Both the position numbers and the translations under genes were made by a program. From Holacanthus passer (lineage: Eukaryota > Chordata > Actinopteri > Pomacanthidae), in NCBI GenBank assembly GCA_025331565.1, contig JAFREQ010000011.1, positions 13,598,001-13,662,000 of the forward strand: 64,000 nucleotides of DNA, written 5' to 3'. Position 1 is the first letter of the stretch; the number at the start of each line of letters is the position of its first letter. Shown here piece by piece: positions 20,701-36,465 of this stretch. The notes under the pieces are model-generated. The model was not told the origin of the DNA. It saw nothing but the letters and a program-made list of their open reading frames with translations, and searched no databases.

Positions 20701-23700
20701 CACAGCAAGGTGAAAAGGCTTCAGGGCTGCCTCTGTGATCATAGAACTAGGGTTATAAAACATTATCCTCGTGCTATTTCACACAGGTTCGGCCCTCTAA
20801 TGGTCTCTCTATATTTAGAGAGGAGAGGGCCATCACTGTCTGTCACTTGTGCCCCCTGCTGTGACACCACCATGACATCAAAATGAACATGCGACGGTCA
20901 CGTAGGAGCAGCACATCCCTTCAATCCACAGATGATGCCTAGTTCACATTACACAGTACAGAGAAGTGGGAAGTCTGTCAGAAAACAACATCCTGACACA
21001 CACACACACTGCTCACACTCCATCAGTCATGCTAACAAGCAAGCACGTGGTGATAGACTACACCTCTTTTAGGACCGTATGACAGCTCTCTTCTCAACCA
21101 GCATTCATAGTGTAAACAAAAAAATCACTGTCTGTGCTTTGAAGTATATTATTCTTGTAGCCTGAGCTTGTTTGATCTGAATAAATGACTTGCACTATAT
21201 AACACAGTGAGAAATACCAGAGGAAATGTTGCACTGCCATCCAGCCTCTAACATCCCATCAACCTTGTGTACAGCTCAGACAAAAGATACTAGAAACAGT
21301 AAACAGAATCATTTCACGTTTGTCGGGCACATTTTCTGAATAAACACTATCTGACTATTTGACTCCATATATTCACTGATTCACTGTATATAGGTCTATA
21401 GTGTATATGTTGTCCTCATATTCTCATGTTTTCATATTTCTCTTGTTAATTTGTTAATGCCTTCTAGCCTGGTTTGCACTGTTAACACTTGTATATTTCT
21501 TATAGTTAAATTGCCAATACTCTCTGTTCTAGTTAAATTGTTGATACTTTTTACTCTAGTTAGATTGTTAAAACTTTTTTATACTTCTCTTGTTTATATT
21601 GTTTATCTATTATTTATCTTGCTGCTGTAACACTGTAAACTAATAAAGGAATATCTTATCTTATCTTGTCTTATTTAACATATGAGACTGAAGGTCAGTT
21701 TACCAAAATAAAGTCATATTTTCTCTCCAGTTTGAGGTAGATAATCATACAAATATTCTGGTTTGCCCAAAATTTGACATATCAGCTACTAATAAAAAAA
21801 AATATGTCAGAAAAAGTGTCATTCACAGATGGGATTAAACCCTCTGACTGTTTTCATGTGAGCTTGGAGTGAGAAAGTATCTTGCTTTTCAATTTGATTT
21901 CATTTTCTGTAATATTATTTGAGTAAATGACCCTTTAAATTTTTCATTCTATAGACACTGGAAGGTTTGTTAAGCTTCCATTTGGACTCCATATTAAAAT
22001 ATACAAATTCTAAATGCATGCAGTTTTCTTTTTGAAGGCTTCATTTCATTACTCATATAAAAATAATCCATGTTGGACATTGGCTACCCCTGTGTGCATC
22101 CTGCTGATAATAGTTTCATAAAGAGATTGCAGTATGAGCCTTCCTCAAACATGGGGATGAAAGGAACAAATTCAGCAGCTCTCTCTTGAACTGAGGTATA
22201 AGAGCAGCACTCCTGCCTGACCTGACTGATGATGATTCGCAGAGGGAGGATAATCCAGCAGTGTAAATTGTGCATATTTATCATAAACGGACACATGTAT
22301 GCCTGATATCCTGGCTTACAATGATTTTAATACAAGCGCTCCACAATAAAGCGTTGCATAGTTTTATTACCAACTAGACTAGAACTTCAAATTTTGTCTA
22401 ACTATGCCTCCATAATGGATTATGGAGGCATTTCACCTCTGTGGGAGGCTTCAAAACTGACTACAGAGCTGTGGCTTCAGTGGACCAAGGACAGGATAAC
22501 TTCATGAACTATAGTCTGCACTCGTTATATTAGCCCTGAAAGACTCTGAGAAATCCTGACACAGGACCAAACAGCACAACTTCGAGGATGAGTAGGAGGT
22601 TGTAGCTGGAACACAGAGCCTGTTTTGGCAATAGCCCACACGAATGAGGTGAGGATGTTACATGCTGAAATAAATCAGCGAATAGTTAAATGTTTTCTCT
22701 CAAAACGAGCGCAGCTTGGACCACAATTCAGCGTGTGAAGACATATTCAGTATTCTGAGCATGAATTTAATTATTTCAGCGTGATTTAATTTGAATCCTA
22801 AAAAGCTGCAAAATAAAAAAATTCCCTCCTCCCTCCTTTTGTTATGATCAAAACCTCATCCGTGAACTGGATCCACTGGTTAAACACGGTCTCTTGTGCA
22901 AACAAACAGAGCAAAGGCCAGCGTAGCACATGATGCAAGGTTTCCATATGTATTGTCCAGAGGAAATAAAAGCACAGCAGTAGAAATAGGGCAACAGGAG
23001 GTGACTGACAGCGAGGGCCTTTACAACGGCCTAATAATACAGAGTCCACTCCCAAGAGTAAAAGTGATGGTTAAAGAGGCAACCTTATCTACGACCAATC
23101 AGAGCGGGAGGACACTGTTGCCATAGCGTCACAGCAGACATGAATAATGACCCTATCTGTTTATTTTCTTCCCTCGGTGCTCGTCTCCTCCTGCCCCGGA
23201 GAAAATCTATTTGAATCAAACACTTGAGGAGCAGAGAGGTGCCGGGACCGGAGTGTGAAGGTGAAGCTGACGAGAGCGGCGCAAAACCAAAGGGACACCG
23301 TCAGGAAGGGAAGACCGTGATGCCGTTAAAGAGAAAATCATCTGTGCAAAGTAAATAGCACGGTGTGTCGCTCAAGTGTGGTCGTGCCCGTCTTTGTAAA
23401 AACAACCACAGCAGAATTGTAATGAGACAGAGAAAGGATTCAGACTGTGACTGCAGAAGAGCAGGACAAAAAAAAAAGAGGTAATAGGACTGAGGAGCTA
23501 TAAAAAGGTCACTAATGAGGATCCTGGGTAACATTATGGTTATGAGGTCAAGTTCTACTAGGAAACCCTGCACATTTCCCACCGGCCTGCGTCCCTGTTG
23601 CCTCTTCACAATGTGAAATCTCTCTCTATCCTGGGTTGTTTAATGTCACGGGGCGCTAATCTCATCAAACTATTGGACTGTAAATCTGAGATAAAGCTTT

Positions 23701-26700
23701 CAGTGCACACAAAGGAGACGGCAAACAAACACATGTCTTGGAAAAAAGGGTGAATGGAGCTCCAGACATGATTGTAATGGCATCAACACAATTACAGACT
23801 ATTTATAGCCTCTCATTGGACCCAGACTCACTCGTAACAAAAAAAGATGTTAATAGTGGCCGCACTATAATTTATATACTTTATGTCAAGTAGGTTTTGC
23901 TATGATGAATATGCCCTTATTGCAATTAGAGTCTATGAGAGTGACTCCCAGTGAATGCTCCTTGGTGGCCTACTAAAGGGAAGAAAAGATGGAAGGACAG
24001 GAGATATTTATATCTGGAGGAGAGGAAAAGACAACATGTGTGCAAGAGACGGAGAGAGAGAGCGAGCGAGCGGATTGACAGGAAATCCCGCTGTGACTCC
24101 AAACAAAGCCAGATCACACTGGTTTGTGTCTCTCGTGGCACATTGTCAGCAGACACAATAGTCCGCCAAGACCCCCGTCTTCTAGGACAAGGTGACACCA
24201 GCCCTCATTAGCCTGTTTGAAAAGATATCCCAGACACAATTGGTGTGAATGACACTCTCAAAAAACCACCCGAGTGCGCACGCCGCCGTGTGACATTCTC
24301 CTCCGAGTTACATATGGGAGATAAATTATCTCATATATGGAAGAGGGAACAAGCCTTCAGACATGACAGTCACTCACAGAGATTGCCTCACACACTATAC
24401 ACACGCCAAAACAATTTCAGCCCTCCGGAGACACGTCCACTTGTAGCTCAGGGAGAAAAAAACTCATTGAGCTACAATTATTCCTGGGCATCTTACTATA
24501 GCTCCACTTACTGTTTGTTGTGCCACCAGCTCTCGTTCAGATACGGCGGCCTGGTTTTATGTTGGCCGTGTCCCAGCAGCTGTGATTAATTTTCTTTGTG
24601 CTACACTGGTTTTGTCAGACTCGGGTCCATTCATGTGTACCCAGCGCTCATTGAACGAGGAAGGAACCTTGAACTTTGCACTTTTTATGTAGACATTTTT
24701 AGAATTATAAATCAGATGTTAAATTGTTGATGCAAATGTGAGCACAGAACTGGAAATTAGTGTTCACTGAGGCATCAGCTAATAAAAAACAAAAATAAAA
24801 AAATAGAATGTATAAAACCACTAAATCCTGTTTGACCATTTTAAAGCAGTATTAATAGATTTTTCTTTTTTCCACTCAGAGGCACTGGTGTATTATGTAT
24901 TAAGCTATTATTGTGAACATGTTGGCAGAATTGATTATTCATTTAGAGTCCACAAATATAAATCCAATATTCATTTTACTTTTACTTCTGTTTTGGTTTC
25001 CACCAACCCCTGAGGGAATGTTCACCTATTAATCCCGAACTTTGTCTGTCTGCAGATTGGTAACATACTAATGCTGTGGTCGTAATGTGGGTTGTAAAAT
25101 CCAAAACAATGAGCTGAAAGATGCTAAAATGGCCTGTAGCGTGGAGGGGAGCTGCAGAGTCAGGTGATAACTTTCTGTGGCTTCATCACTACAAGAGACA
25201 ACTTTTACATTACACAGTCATTTGATTCACTATTAGTATAAACGTATTGATAAGTGCAGACTATGCAACTTCCGCACAGAAGCAACTACGGCCACACATG
25301 ATGATTATAGGATGATGCTACCTATTTTCTGAGGGGTATGCAGACACATTACAGTTTGTTTATCTGATCGAGCCAGCCACGGTTTGATGCAGCTCAGGTT
25401 AGCGTTCTCACACTGTATTAAGTTTGGTGGCATCCCAAGTGACAGTTCAGGAAGTCCCAGACTCCCAGTGCTCCAGCTGGCACCTTTCTCATTAGCAGCC
25501 ACAGGAGCAACAGACTCACCGCTGTGCTTTAGCAGTGGAAGCTCATCTTCCTGTGAGTCCCAACACCCTCGTCTGCTAAGTCTGCCGGAACTCAACACAT
25601 TAGACCTAACTAATAATGGCAGGTAAAACTCTTAAACTTCCACTGCGTAGGATTTAGTGGCATCTAGCCGTGAGGTTGCGCAAACCAAATACACTGCCCC
25701 ATCTCATCTAAGCATACAGGAGAACCCATGGTGTCTGTTAAAGATGTGAAAGACCCTCTCTAGACCCAGTGTTTGGTTTGCTTTTTTGTTTGATTTGAAT
25801 TCTCAATGTAATATCCCATTTCTTCCAATAGACACATACTTACAATTTTACAACACTGATTCCAAAAAGTTGGGATGCTGTGCAGAAAACATAAATAAAA
25901 CTGAATATGATAATTTGCTAATCTTCTTTGACATATACTAAACTGAAAACTGTACAAAGACAATATATTTAATGTTTGACTTCATCAACTTTATTGATTT
26001 TTGTAAATACCTGCTTATTCTGAATTTGATGGCAGCAACACGTTTCAAACAAGTTGGGACAGGAGCAACAAAAGACTGTGGAAGTTGTGGACTGATCCAA
26101 AAACACCTGTTTGGATCATTCCACAGGTAATCAGGTTCATTGGTAACAAGTGATAGTATCATGATTGGGTATGAAAGGTTCATCCTGGAACGACTCAGTC
26201 GATCACAAGCAAGGATGGAGAGTTTTTTGCAAATGATTACATTCTGTTTTTAATTCAGATTTTACACAATGTTCCAGCCTTTTTTTAGAATCAGGGTTGC
26301 ACATCAGCATCAACTGAAAAGGATTTGGTGATGAACTATTTATTTTCAGGTGAGTAAATCCAGGTCTTTCTTGATCACTAAGATCCCCTGACTAGCTGAC
26401 TTGCTTTCCCATCATCCCCTGAGCCACATCCGAGGCCACAGGGAGACCATGCAGCACTCTCCCAGCCTTCACCGCCAGCCACTGTCACCATGACAACCCC
26501 CTTGAAGCTCGACAGGAGGCGGCGACGTGGACCTGCCTGTGAAAAGCAAGTCTGACAGAGTCTCCTTCTCTCCGTCTCTCCCTCCCTCCCTCCTTCCTCC
26601 CATTCCTGATTTGTACCTTATTTAGAGCTCACCCAGCTTTGAACCATCTGTACTGCTCCAGTCTTGTGGTTTTTCTCTTGTTTGTGTCAGATTGCTGTTT

Positions 26701-27029
26701 GCATATCAGGTGCTGTGCTGCCTTCTTTACGTGCTTCAAACACCATCAACTCAGTTGTGGTCCATAGCACTGTGGCCACTTCCATGCCGCACTCTTCCTG
26801 TCATATCATCCGATTGGATTAACACACAAACACAGTGTTGATCTTCATCTTCATCAAGGTTTCATACAGTACGGTAGTAACGATATGAGCGTTAAATAAT
26901 GTGGAATAATTCACGGCCCTGGTTCTGAATGTAGACGGGCTCTGCCTCTCCGCCTGTGAAAGAGATGGGGTTTCCATGGAGACGGGAGGAGACTGTGTCT
27001 TCCACATTTCCCCCAGCATGATAGCTTGG

Positions 27030-27062
<33 letters not shown>

Positions 27063-29084
27063 TTGCAGTGGCTCAGCTGTAGTCTCTCCACCCTACATCA
27101 CGTCTACTTGTAACTTTGAACTGCAGAGCCTCATTTATCTTCGCCTCCCACATCTTGCCAAAATGAATAAGTTGTATCTTGTGGCTTTTGTGACACTTCA
27201 GATCTCTGCACAGATGCACAGGCCCGGATTCAAACTAGCGATCTTTGATCATGACCTTGCCTTTCTAACGTTAAGGCTGCTGCACCTCCTTGTTTGTGTC
27301 TCATTGATGGGCAGAAGGTTTGGTCTCTATAACTACAACCCTGATTCCAAAAAAGTTGGGAAGTTATGTAAAACATAAATAAAAACAGAATATGATCATT
27401 TGCAAACTATCTGTGTTTACTGACAACAGTTTTACAAAGTGTTCCTGAGCCCATGTGATAATATCCTTTCTACAATCATGTGTTTGACAAAGTGTTGAAC
27501 CTCTCTCCATCCTTGCTTGTGAACGACTGAGTCTTTCCAGGATGAACCTTTCATACCCAATCATGATACTATCACCTGTTACCAATGAACCTGTTTACCT
27601 GTGGAATGATCCAAACAGGTGTTTTTGGATCAGTCCACAACTTTCACAGTCTTTTGTTGCTCCTGTCCCAACTTGTTTGAAACGTGTTGTCTCAACTCTT
27701 TTAGAATCAAGGTTGTATTCTATGATGATAAAGAGTAATTTGCTAAAATAATCTTTGCATTTATGGAAAAAGATAGTCTGAAAGATGTTGGAATGAGAAA
27801 TGTTGTTGGTGCTGCGAGGTGGAACTGTGAAAAAGAGGAAAGGGCACTGTTGTTCTTTCCTTCTTTTGTAGACTTTTCTGAGCACAAAAAATCCAGAATC
27901 ATACACACCAGCATTGTTTGTTTACATTGTTGCATCTCCTTCCTCACGTTGTGAAAGATGGCAAGAGATGATGGTCGTGGAGCAACGTGTAGTCTGTCAT
28001 TCACTCAGCCAAGACAAGAATGTATGACTCTATGATCACCTCATCTGACATAGTGACCATTGTAACAGACAACAATATCTAGCAGGCATAATGTGTCTCT
28101 CAGACCTGTGAATTATATCGAGTTTACTGAATTGAATTGAAGCTACTGTACAGGCTCTTTGACCTTGCTGCAGCTCTGTGTATATTGGCAATATGTCTGT
28201 TGGTATTGGATGTATAGGTGGGAGTATTCAAGTGATCCTCAAAATTCAATAACATCTGCAGGCTTCTGAATGATATTATCTCTTATTTATTTCCTTATTT
28301 CCTTATTCAGTACGTTAAAACACTTTGTACTTTGAGGTCATAGAAAAGTCTGAAACATGCCATTTTTGGGGCAAACTTTTCCCAAACTCATGCAGTGCTT
28401 GCATGCACAAAGTGCACCACAAGCCCATTCAGTAAACTACTAATGTAGGTAAGAAATCTATGCCTGGACCATCCATCTCCTGAATGAATCCCACCTCATC
28501 TCCTCTCCCTCTCAATTATTCATGCATTTCAGATGAAGAAGAGAATCCAGACTCAGCATCTATATTTAAACTCTGGCTGGTCCATGGTGGCTGTATAAAT
28601 AGAAACAGTATAGGGTCTGGTCTGGCACACCAAAGGAGGCTGTTTCCATCAGGAATTTTGACTCGGAGTACGTAGCATTTATAAGGATTGAAAGGAAATG
28701 AAAGACAGCTTAGTCAGTGCAGAGGCATTTCTGAATTGAGGATATAATATAGAGCAGTTATAGAGGTAAGGCTGTCAATTAAAGGTCTAAACAAATCAAA
28801 TCTTATCCCCACTGCACAAAAAAAATTTACATCACAAGGAACTCATCTATTGCACAGTATATAGAAAGTACTGAATATAGCCTAGTCTATCACATTGTTC
28901 CAGGATATTGCTCCTGTGTAGTCTATTAATGAATGCATGATGCAGTTCATGCAGTCTCAAAGCCTATGAGAGCGTATTTATTCCAGAAATCAGAGAACGT
29001 CACGGTATACTCTGCAGACGGCAGCACAGAGGGAAAATGTAAACATGAGAGAAGCATTGATTTGAAACACAAAGAGAGATGCAG

Positions 29085-29119
<35 letters not shown>

Positions 29120-32100
29120 CAATCAACAATGATGCCTGAAGAGGAGGCAGCTGCAAGTCTCAGCATCACAGAAATGACAGTTGCCATGGTGATAGTGACA
29201 GTGAACTTTTAAACATTTTAGTGACGGCAGTGAAAAGGAAATAAAAGAGTGGAGCGGAGAGAGAGCAGAGAAATGCTCGAAAACAAAAGGCAAGACTTGA
29301 ACGACCGAGGCTGAACGACGTGAGTGTCGCCGCTCACAGAGCAGGAGCAACACACAAAGCGAGATTACTCTTAATCCTGAACTCAAGCACGTGCTTACTG
29401 CAGATATTCTACTTACTTACAGTGCAACATTACACCGAGTCCATATTTCACAGTTTGCGGGAGCTCAGATCAGCGGCCATTCAGTGTCAGTGCTGTTAAT
29501 CCCTTTAAGAGTTACACTCAGATTAACATGCAAATCCTTGACGTTTAGGTAATTGGAGCTACAGCTATAAGCATGTGGTTTTTGTGCTGCACCACAGCAT
29601 CTGTTGTATTGGTCATGAACTATTTCAATAGCTGCCCAGACTGTGCTTTAAATACCTGTCAGGCCAAAGAGAACATACTGTAGCAGGGCTGAGCACAATA
29701 TACGTTTACACTGTTTAATTCAATTACTGCAGCATGAACAGGATGCTCTGCACTGTACTAATGTAAATAAATGAAGAAGATAATTAGCCATCACTAAACC
29801 CCACCCCCCATAGTTCATGTTGCATGCCTTTCCTATCCATTCTCACATAGCGCATATGTAGTTCACAGAGACAGCGTTGGCAGATTCACCATCTGACGTG
29901 ATCAGACATTTTCAAAATAATGATCTGTCCACGTCTATGATTTCAGTCAAAAGCCTTTAATCGTCAAAAAACAGAAATTGTCGATATTGTGGGCTGCTGT
30001 CGCCGGCAGATCTGATCAGCTGGTAATTGCTAATTAAGCTAATGTTAGGTCTGTGAGTCGGTTGTAAATCTCTGGCTGACGTTTTAAGGTTCCCAGCTGA
30101 TCCATTTTACAAGGACAATCTTGTAAAATGGGTCCTAAACCCGTGATGGCCAGACACATGATATAGGGCTGAAAGACTGAGGCTGAAGCTGCATATCCAG
30201 GGCAAGAGTCAGCATCCTGGTGATCAATGTCAAAGGCATGAAAAAGAAAATAGCACTGTTCTTGTGCAGCATATGGTCAGATATATTAAGTAGGATAAGG
30301 AAAAATGTACAATCAAATACTTAGTTCTAACATAACCCTGTCTAGCTGTTCATCTACTCAGACAAGCAAGACGGAGGTTATATCATTGTTTCTCATTGTC
30401 AAACAGTGTATTTCACTTTTAACATTACAAGTAATACGTTTTTTACATTGAAGACTACTTGACAGATATCTCAGATAACAAGTTTGGCTGGAGTGAAAAC
30501 TCGCCCGAAGGAGGACAAAGCTGCTAACGTTACCCTAAACTCAGATATAGTAGCATCCAGTGTTTTCCACAGAGTGAGGAAATTCTACACATCCTTGGAA
30601 ATGCTCCTTGGCCTTGGAAGTAACGCAAAGCTAGTAAGACGGACATGCAACATGGTAAATAATTCATGTACTGTAGAGCAGAAAGACATGATGTGTAATC
30701 CATTCCTAACACTTCTATTTTTGTATTTTCAGGTTTAAAAAAAGGGATGAAAACAGGCACAGAAGTCCAGGACATGTGATATGACAGTCACTGCTGAGGG
30801 GAGGGGTCAATTTGAATTTACAAGAAACGTTATTAAACCTGGTGACAGTAAAGATATAAAACAATGTAGTGTGAAAACGTGATGATATGAAGATGTAAGT
30901 GGTGTGTGCGTGAGAGTGTGTGTGCCTGCATTTGGGTTCGCGTGTTGAAACCTGATTATGGTCCCTGGCCAGGTGAAAGTGCTCATCAAGGTGAAAGGCT
31001 TCTCGCACCAGTAGTCAAGTGCTCTCTCCCAGCTCTCACAATCGGGTCATTGGCTTGATGAAGGTTTCTCCTTCACCTTAGTGGATTCTATTTCTGCCTC
31101 TGGCCTTCACACTTTCCTCAAAGTCATTCATTCACCTTTCCGCACAGACTGCACGGTGGAGTGAAATCCTCCAATGAGGAGAGCGGCGGAGGCGGCTACA
31201 ACAAGTGGAGCAGCTGCTCGACCTGAGAGTACTGATTTATAGACCCTGTTGTTCTGCACGTACTGATGTCGAGGATTGGATGTGGTGTGCAGGGGGTTTC
31301 ATATCACAGTAATGGTGACATGGCCTCCCTGACAGGGCGACGGCCAGCAGATGCCTCAGGGTAAGAAATGGTAAAGAAAAAAACCAAGTCACACATACCT
31401 GTTACATCTCATGAATCGCATAGCTCAGATATTTAACGTCATAATATACACCTCAATTTGCATGCTCATACACAAAACAAAATATATACATGAATATAAT
31501 ATAACTATATAACTATATGTAAATAAACTCTACTTGATGTAACATAGTATATCCAAAGCCCTCTCTGCTAGGCCGTCTACTATACATCCACTGTTCTGCT
31601 CCTGCTGCACCCCTTGTTTGCAAACTCTGCTGTAACACTGACGCAAGCTTGCTACTGCAGCTGCTGCTCATATAACTCTTCGTAACCCCCATCTCCACCT
31701 GAAGGATCTGATTTGAAGGGGCCGTACTGAAGTTTATTGCTGACACTCAACCCAACATCTGCCACGCTGAGCTTCATTTAGGCTCGTGGCAGTCGAGGCC
31801 TGAGCCCGGACACCAAATATCACCTCATACGCTGTAGTCGCATAAAATAAATCCATTCCACGTGGGTTAACTGACTGAAGTGGTTATTTTCCACTTTATT
31901 GGACGGTGTGCAGTGGAGAAAGCGGACACGTGACGAAGGGTCCCGTGGGTCCATGTGGATCCATCACATTGTGCGTCTGAGCCACCATGATATGATTTTC
32001 TCAGTGTTCATTGTAGTGACTCACAGTGACATGTCAGGTATTATTCATAGATTGTAGTGTAAATGAGAAATGTAAAACCAGTTAAATGTAAATTTAGTCT

Positions 32101-35100
32101 TAGATTTTAGTTCATACCTTTGAAAACTTGAAATCTTTGTTTTGGTTTTAAATTCTACTACATTTAATTCTGTGTTCAAGCTGGTGATTGCACTGTTTTA
32201 ATTTCGCTTAAAAGATCTTCATACTTTGAAGCTGTTTCCACTGAGGGTTCTGGCAAAAAAAAAAAAAAAAGCTTGTTGGCTGTACCTGTAGCATTGTGCC
32301 ATATTTCAATTAACCTCACAACCACTGAGACAGAGGAGAAACTATTGCTGCCATGCTAACACTCCAAAATTGTGAAATAGAAAAAAAGCTCTTGTCAGTT
32401 TTTCCCCAGATTCCTTGCCGACTGTCGAAACAGGAAACCTTGTCGCTCAGAGTCTTCAATCTCTTCATTGTTGCTCGAATGATGTCAGTGTTTATAGTGC
32501 ACCGTGTCATGCGCTCATGTATGATTCAGCGGCGGTGACAGTCATTGATGAGCACGCTCCTTGAGGGTTAGCACTGATTCAGGAAAGCTGACACAGAGTT
32601 TGTAAGTCTGTGAGTGAGACTGCATTTCAATGAACGGCGTGACCTCTGTGTCACTCCAGCCGTAAAACTAAAATACCATGTCTTCAATAATATATACTAA
32701 CTACTGCACATCTCATTGACAAAATGACTCAAACACATAATGCATATGACTTAATGTTGAGACATGTGTTGATCACTACTGTTTTCTCTAATGATGCATT
32801 TTGCTGTGCAGAAAAGAGACATTAACAAGTGTTATATAAAGCCACTTGTTCCAACTGCTTTAGTTGTCTTTTCTTCTCCAAACTGCTAAATGTTTTATGA
32901 TTACTTTAACTATACATGTGTTTTCTCCTCTGAACAGGAAGGCATCCGTGTCCTGGAATGACTTTGTAGCAAAACACGTGTCGATGGAGACAACTCGTGA
33001 CGAGAATTAATTTAGGAGATCAGTCTCCTAATGTCTTCCATGCTGAACTTTTGTTTTCTGCTCTCATAACAGAAACAAAATACTAACCAGATGCTTTTGT
33101 TCTTTTAGCCTCTGGGATGTGGGTGATTTTCCTCCATATAAGCCTGAATCATTCTTCAGAGTTTAATCTGGTCCGTAGGCAACCACAAACTCGAATGGCT
33201 AATACTCCCCCTAATGAGAAGTGATTATCACAGACTTTTCCCAGGTTATCCAGGTTCAGCTGATTCTAACTTGTTAGAAGTTGTCATGTTATTGAAAAGA
33301 CAATGTGAATGCGCATCTACGTAGACATTACATTACAATTTACACTTTCTCATACTTTAAATTAACCTAAATTTAATTTCTTGCACTTTTCAGTACTCTG
33401 AATGTGCTCACATACAGACTACTATCTAAACAGTAGTCTGGACATTTTATGTTAATGTAGTATTTTATAACTAAGTTGAAGTTTGTGCTGTAAACTTTTT
33501 GTAAACTCATTTTAAAAATAATAACAATACAAAAAAACCTGTCAACTTGTAATATACTTGTAAACTAATGTGTGTATGAAATCTGAATAAAAAGTATGTG
33601 AAATATCAAATGCTGGCAAAAGTGTGTGTGTGATGTGAAGGTCTAAACAGCATAACCCAAATTTGGCCTTAATAGTATAATAAGAAATTGTTTATCATTT
33701 GGAATAGTGAAAATATCGAGTTGCTGCTGTGAAGCCCTACAGACACAATTTGTATGACACACACTGATTCCCATACATAAAACATATGTTGGAGTAATAC
33801 TACGACGTCATTTGCTGACAACCCACAATCTGAAGTGTTGTTCCCACAGGCTAAACAAGAGTGAATACTCAACTATTGTCATCTGATTCTTTTTTCTCTT
33901 AGTCATAAACCTACTTCTTCATTTTCTCTTTCTCTGTCTCAGAATCAGCCTCCATGTTTCACAGTAATTTTTTCTTTCATATCTTTCATTTTTACAGTCT
34001 CCAGCTCTCCACATCTCTTGATCTATCTCTGTCTTTTTTTTTTTTCTTCCTCTCCAGTCTTTGCTCCTCAGGCTTCCTCCTCTTGGGGAAAGTGAAGTCT
34101 TAGTGTCTTTCGCTCAGTGCTCACATAACAACAGCTCGACTCCAAATTGAATGAAAAAAGGAGCTGTGTAGCTTTGCGGCAGTGATGCACAATTCTTGAC
34201 CACTTTCCTGTCCTCCAGTACACAATCTCACAGCCAACTCCACGGAAGGAAGAGACAAAATCAATTAAAGATTTAAAATAAATTTCTATATTTGTTCAAC
34301 CTTTCTTTTCGGCAGATCTGTGCAATCACTTTGCATGAACAGTTACGTAATTTATCACACACTTGTGAATTTTAGTCACCAAACAGACAGAGCGTGTCTA
34401 CTGAAATAAATCCTGTGATAGTAAATAGAGCAAAACGAACAAACTGTCCTGACTAAACCTGTTCTGCAGTGAAACAAACCAAAGCCATGCCCCCGGTGTG
34501 AGCCCAAAAAGCCGAGATGACACTACAAATCCTGAACTAGCCACTACAAAATGCATGACGTGACTTGTAAAATACTCACGAACACGACTCAGCCGCTAGA
34601 GAATCAGACATCCGCACGTTAACAGTGAACGAGCGTTAAAATATGCAGCACGATGTTAAAACTGCTCCTAAATACTGCCAAATCCTCTGTTCAACATGAA
34701 CCAATTATACAAATAAATATCAATGAAATGAACAACATGACCGAAAGAAGTCATCTTTGCTGTGACTTCTTTCAATACTTCATACGGCCTCATGTTTCAT
34801 CATATAATATCCCCCTAACACATCAAACGATAACTGCCACCGCCAATGTGGTTATGTAATCACCTCTGAATCACTGTGAAATTTGCCATGAACGTTCGGT
34901 CTCGTCAGTGGAAGGAACACAGATTTTGGAGACCCCCTTGACCTTCTAACCACCGCCATCATCAGGCCAAATATTCAGCTTTTTAATGAGTGCGTCTCCT
35001 GACCCGAAGCAAAATGTTTGTCACGCACAATGATGCTGCCAACAGAAAGAAACCCACTGATACTGAGAATCCCGTCACCTTTCCCTTACTGTTGCCATCA

Positions 35101-36409
35101 GGCCAAACTTCTGTTACTATTGTGTAATGTACCCAGCAGACTGTTGACTGTGACTGTAACAGCTCAGTGAGGGGATTATCAGGCCTTAGTGGACATCTGC
35201 ACTCTGCTGAGTGTTTTCCCAAAGAAGTGCTTACTCCAAAAGCATAAAATATGTAAAAAGGTGAACTTGTGATTTCATATGTTGTTCTTGCTGTAACTAT
35301 CAGGCCCAAAGCAACATGATGAAGTGCACACTGCTGGTGCTTGCAACTAGATCTGGGTTAATGCAAGTGTATGAACATGAAAGTGTACAAAGCTGCGTTA
35401 AAGCTGCACTAATCAATATTTTTCTATTAAAATGGATCAAATGAGTATAATGTGAAAAGAGTCGCTCATGGTGATGGATCCACAGAGAATTATCTGCACA
35501 GCTCTGCAGCTCTCCACAGGATTTTAGCATCTGAAAGAATTGTTCTGGTTTTCCCATCCAGCATCAAATAGCAGATACTGTTAGCGACTGGCTGTTAAAC
35601 ACAGTGGAGTATATAACAGTGAGTGGAGACCAAAAAAGAGCTAAAAGGAGAGTGAATATTGGACTTACAACTCACAACAAGCAGGTAACTGTTTCACCAT
35701 ATCAACTTCATGAGGTGATAACACTTTAATCTTATGAAAAAAAATAATTAATGCAGGTTTGAGTTTCTCAAATCACAATCTGTAATCCAGCAAAATTATT
35801 TTGGTGTCGCTCTGAGCATTGTCAAAAACTAACAATCTTCACCATACGTGAGGAAAAGCATCTTCTGGATGCCTTTAATGTGGCACATAAACAGAATTTT
35901 GGTGCTCCAAACCGTTTGGCTGTGACTTGCAAATGAATTTGCAATGAGGATGCAGGACAGGGAAGGAAGCCATCTCTCGGCATTATGAGATCTTCATCAT
36001 AATTGCTCAGCAGATACACAAATCGTCAATGCGCCGCCATCCATCTGGCCAAACGTTAGGTCACTTTCTGGCTGACAACTTTCTTGGACATGTTCGGACC
36101 AAAATTAACTTACATCAAAACAAGTTTTAAAAAAATGTGTTCTTGTCGATTTGGTGAAATCAACTGCCACAAGTTAGAGTTTAGTCAAAAAGGTTCATCG
36201 AGTCTAAAAACAGCTTCAGCTTCCTACACTTCAGCCCTCCATCCTTTCAATGTACAGCTTCTCTGAGTTACTTTACTGACACAATTCTTCACTAATACAT
36301 TTTGACACGTATAGTGGTAAAGTTACACCGTTAATTACATTCATCTAAAGAATGTTTTACTCTGAATGTCAACCTTAATCTCCTGAGGTTTTCAGTCTGA
36401 GTGGGCTTG

Positions 36410-36465
<56 letters not shown>

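Noticed and set aside
20821..21720. tRNA-derived SINE with A and B boxes
   Set aside because: Looked for tRNA-like box A and box B in the intron and found no convincing pair; only LINE-type tails were supported.
25938..26183. 81-aa minus-strand open frame as a gene
   Set aside because: Lies wholly inside the family F element; kept as a finding about the repeat rather than as a gene.
30099..30134. Pre-miRNA hairpin
   Set aside because: A 15-bp stem is too short for a precursor, and flanking bases do not extend it.
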